In this document: positions 6,444-6,519 of the stretch, in pieces
Layout of the letters: each line of letters begins with the position of its first letter
Position numbering within the stretch: position 1 is the stretch's first letter
NCBI GenBank assembly: GCA_021845705.1
Contig: JAJZVJ010000146.1
Span: 1 to 6,519 of the forward strand
Length of the DNA stretch: 6,519 bases
Direction: 5' to 3'
Origin: a bacterium
GTDB taxonomy: Bacteria; Elusimicrobiota; Elusimicrobia; Elusimicrobiales; UBA9959
The notes under the pieces: generated by a model
Told to the model about the DNA's origin: nothing
Databases searched by the model: none
Seen by the model: the letters and a program-made list of their open reading frames with translations, nothing else
Made by a program: the position numbers and the translations under genes

Positions 6444-6454
6444 TTTTGTATAAT
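6444..6454 (+). promoter_or_regulatory. Promoter -10 region driving the cobalamin riboswitch transcript
   Basis: TTTTGTATAAT with a perfect TATAAT at 6449-6454. The -35 position (about 6425-6431) overlaps the stop codon of the membrane kinase and matches poorly (TGAACT or CTGAAC). The transcript would start near 6461, directly before the riboswitch. The element is identical to that at 1887-1877 on the other strand. No terminator is seen between the kinase stop and this promoter, so read-through from the kinases is possible. Confidence 0.6.
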
Positions 6455-6460
6455 AACCAT

Positions 6461-6519
6461 GTCGTCGCAGAAGGAACGGGGTGGGAATCCCCGGCTGCCC
6501 CGCAACGGTAATGCCGCAA
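6461..6519 (+). ncRNA. Cobalamin (B12) riboswitch, 5' part, cut by the right edge
   Basis: The conserved core is readable: AAGGAA (6471-6476), the stem CGGGG/CCCCG (6477-6481 with 6489-6493) closing the loop TGGGAAT, then GCTGCCCCGCAACGGTAA (6494-6511). This matches the standard cobalamin aptamer pattern GGAA..GGTG..AATCC..GCxGxCCCGCxACxGTAA. The downstream B12 box and expression platform lie outside the window. If transcription starts near 6461, only about ten bases precede the core, so the 5' closing stem is short. It should repress, in the presence of cobalamin, a gene to the right, typically B12 transport or synthesis or a B12-independent isoenzyme. Confidence 0.85.

Noticed and set aside
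4109..6505. Minus-strand frames opposite the two membrane kinases, up to 147 codons.
   Set aside because: Low-complexity, without motifs, and antisense to intact kinase genes.

Overview
The window looks like a chromosomal stretch from a GC-rich, Gram-negative bacterium. The evidence is a TonB-dependent outer-membrane receptor, densely packed genes, and several two-component signalling proteins. Arginine AGG and isoleucine ATA codons are common despite the high GC content. That would be unusual for a typical high-GC proteobacterium and would suit a lineage such as Elusimicrobiota, but this is only a weak impression and the phylum cannot be settled from the sequence alone. No mobile element, CRISPR array, tRNA or rRNA was seen.

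Layout. On the minus strand, reading leftwards from 1820, are a stand-alone receiver-domain response regulator (1820-1350) and, 27 bases further on, the N-terminal two thirds or so of a TonB-dependent receptor (1322 to beyond the left edge). From 1953 everything runs on the plus strand: a soluble PAS/HisKA_3 histidine kinase (1953-3068); its NarL/FixJ-type response regulator (3065-3730), overlapping it by ATGA; a 162-base intergenic region with two 7-2-7 inverted repeats; and then two tandem paralogous six-helix membrane histidine kinases (3893-5155 and 5157-6428), one base apart. At the right edge a promoter and the first part of a cobalamin riboswitch introduce a gene that lies outside the window.

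How it may work together. The PAS kinase and the NarL-type regulator are an obvious cognate pair. The first dyad between that regulator and the membrane kinases resembles the NarL 7-2-7 operator (TACCCCT-TA-AAGGGTA), so the simplest hypothesis is that the regulator controls its own downstream kinases. Both membrane kinases carry a GGxxSPF motif between predicted helices 3 and 4. This is where RegB/PrrB redox kinases have their quinone-binding GGxxNPF, so a redox or respiratory-quinone input is plausible. They have no response regulator beside them; the divergently encoded single-domain regulator, linked to the outer-membrane receptor, is a candidate partner. The result would be a compact sensory island joining redox sensing, a NarL-type transcriptional circuit and outer-membrane uptake. 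The individual domain assignments are strong; the wiring is inference.
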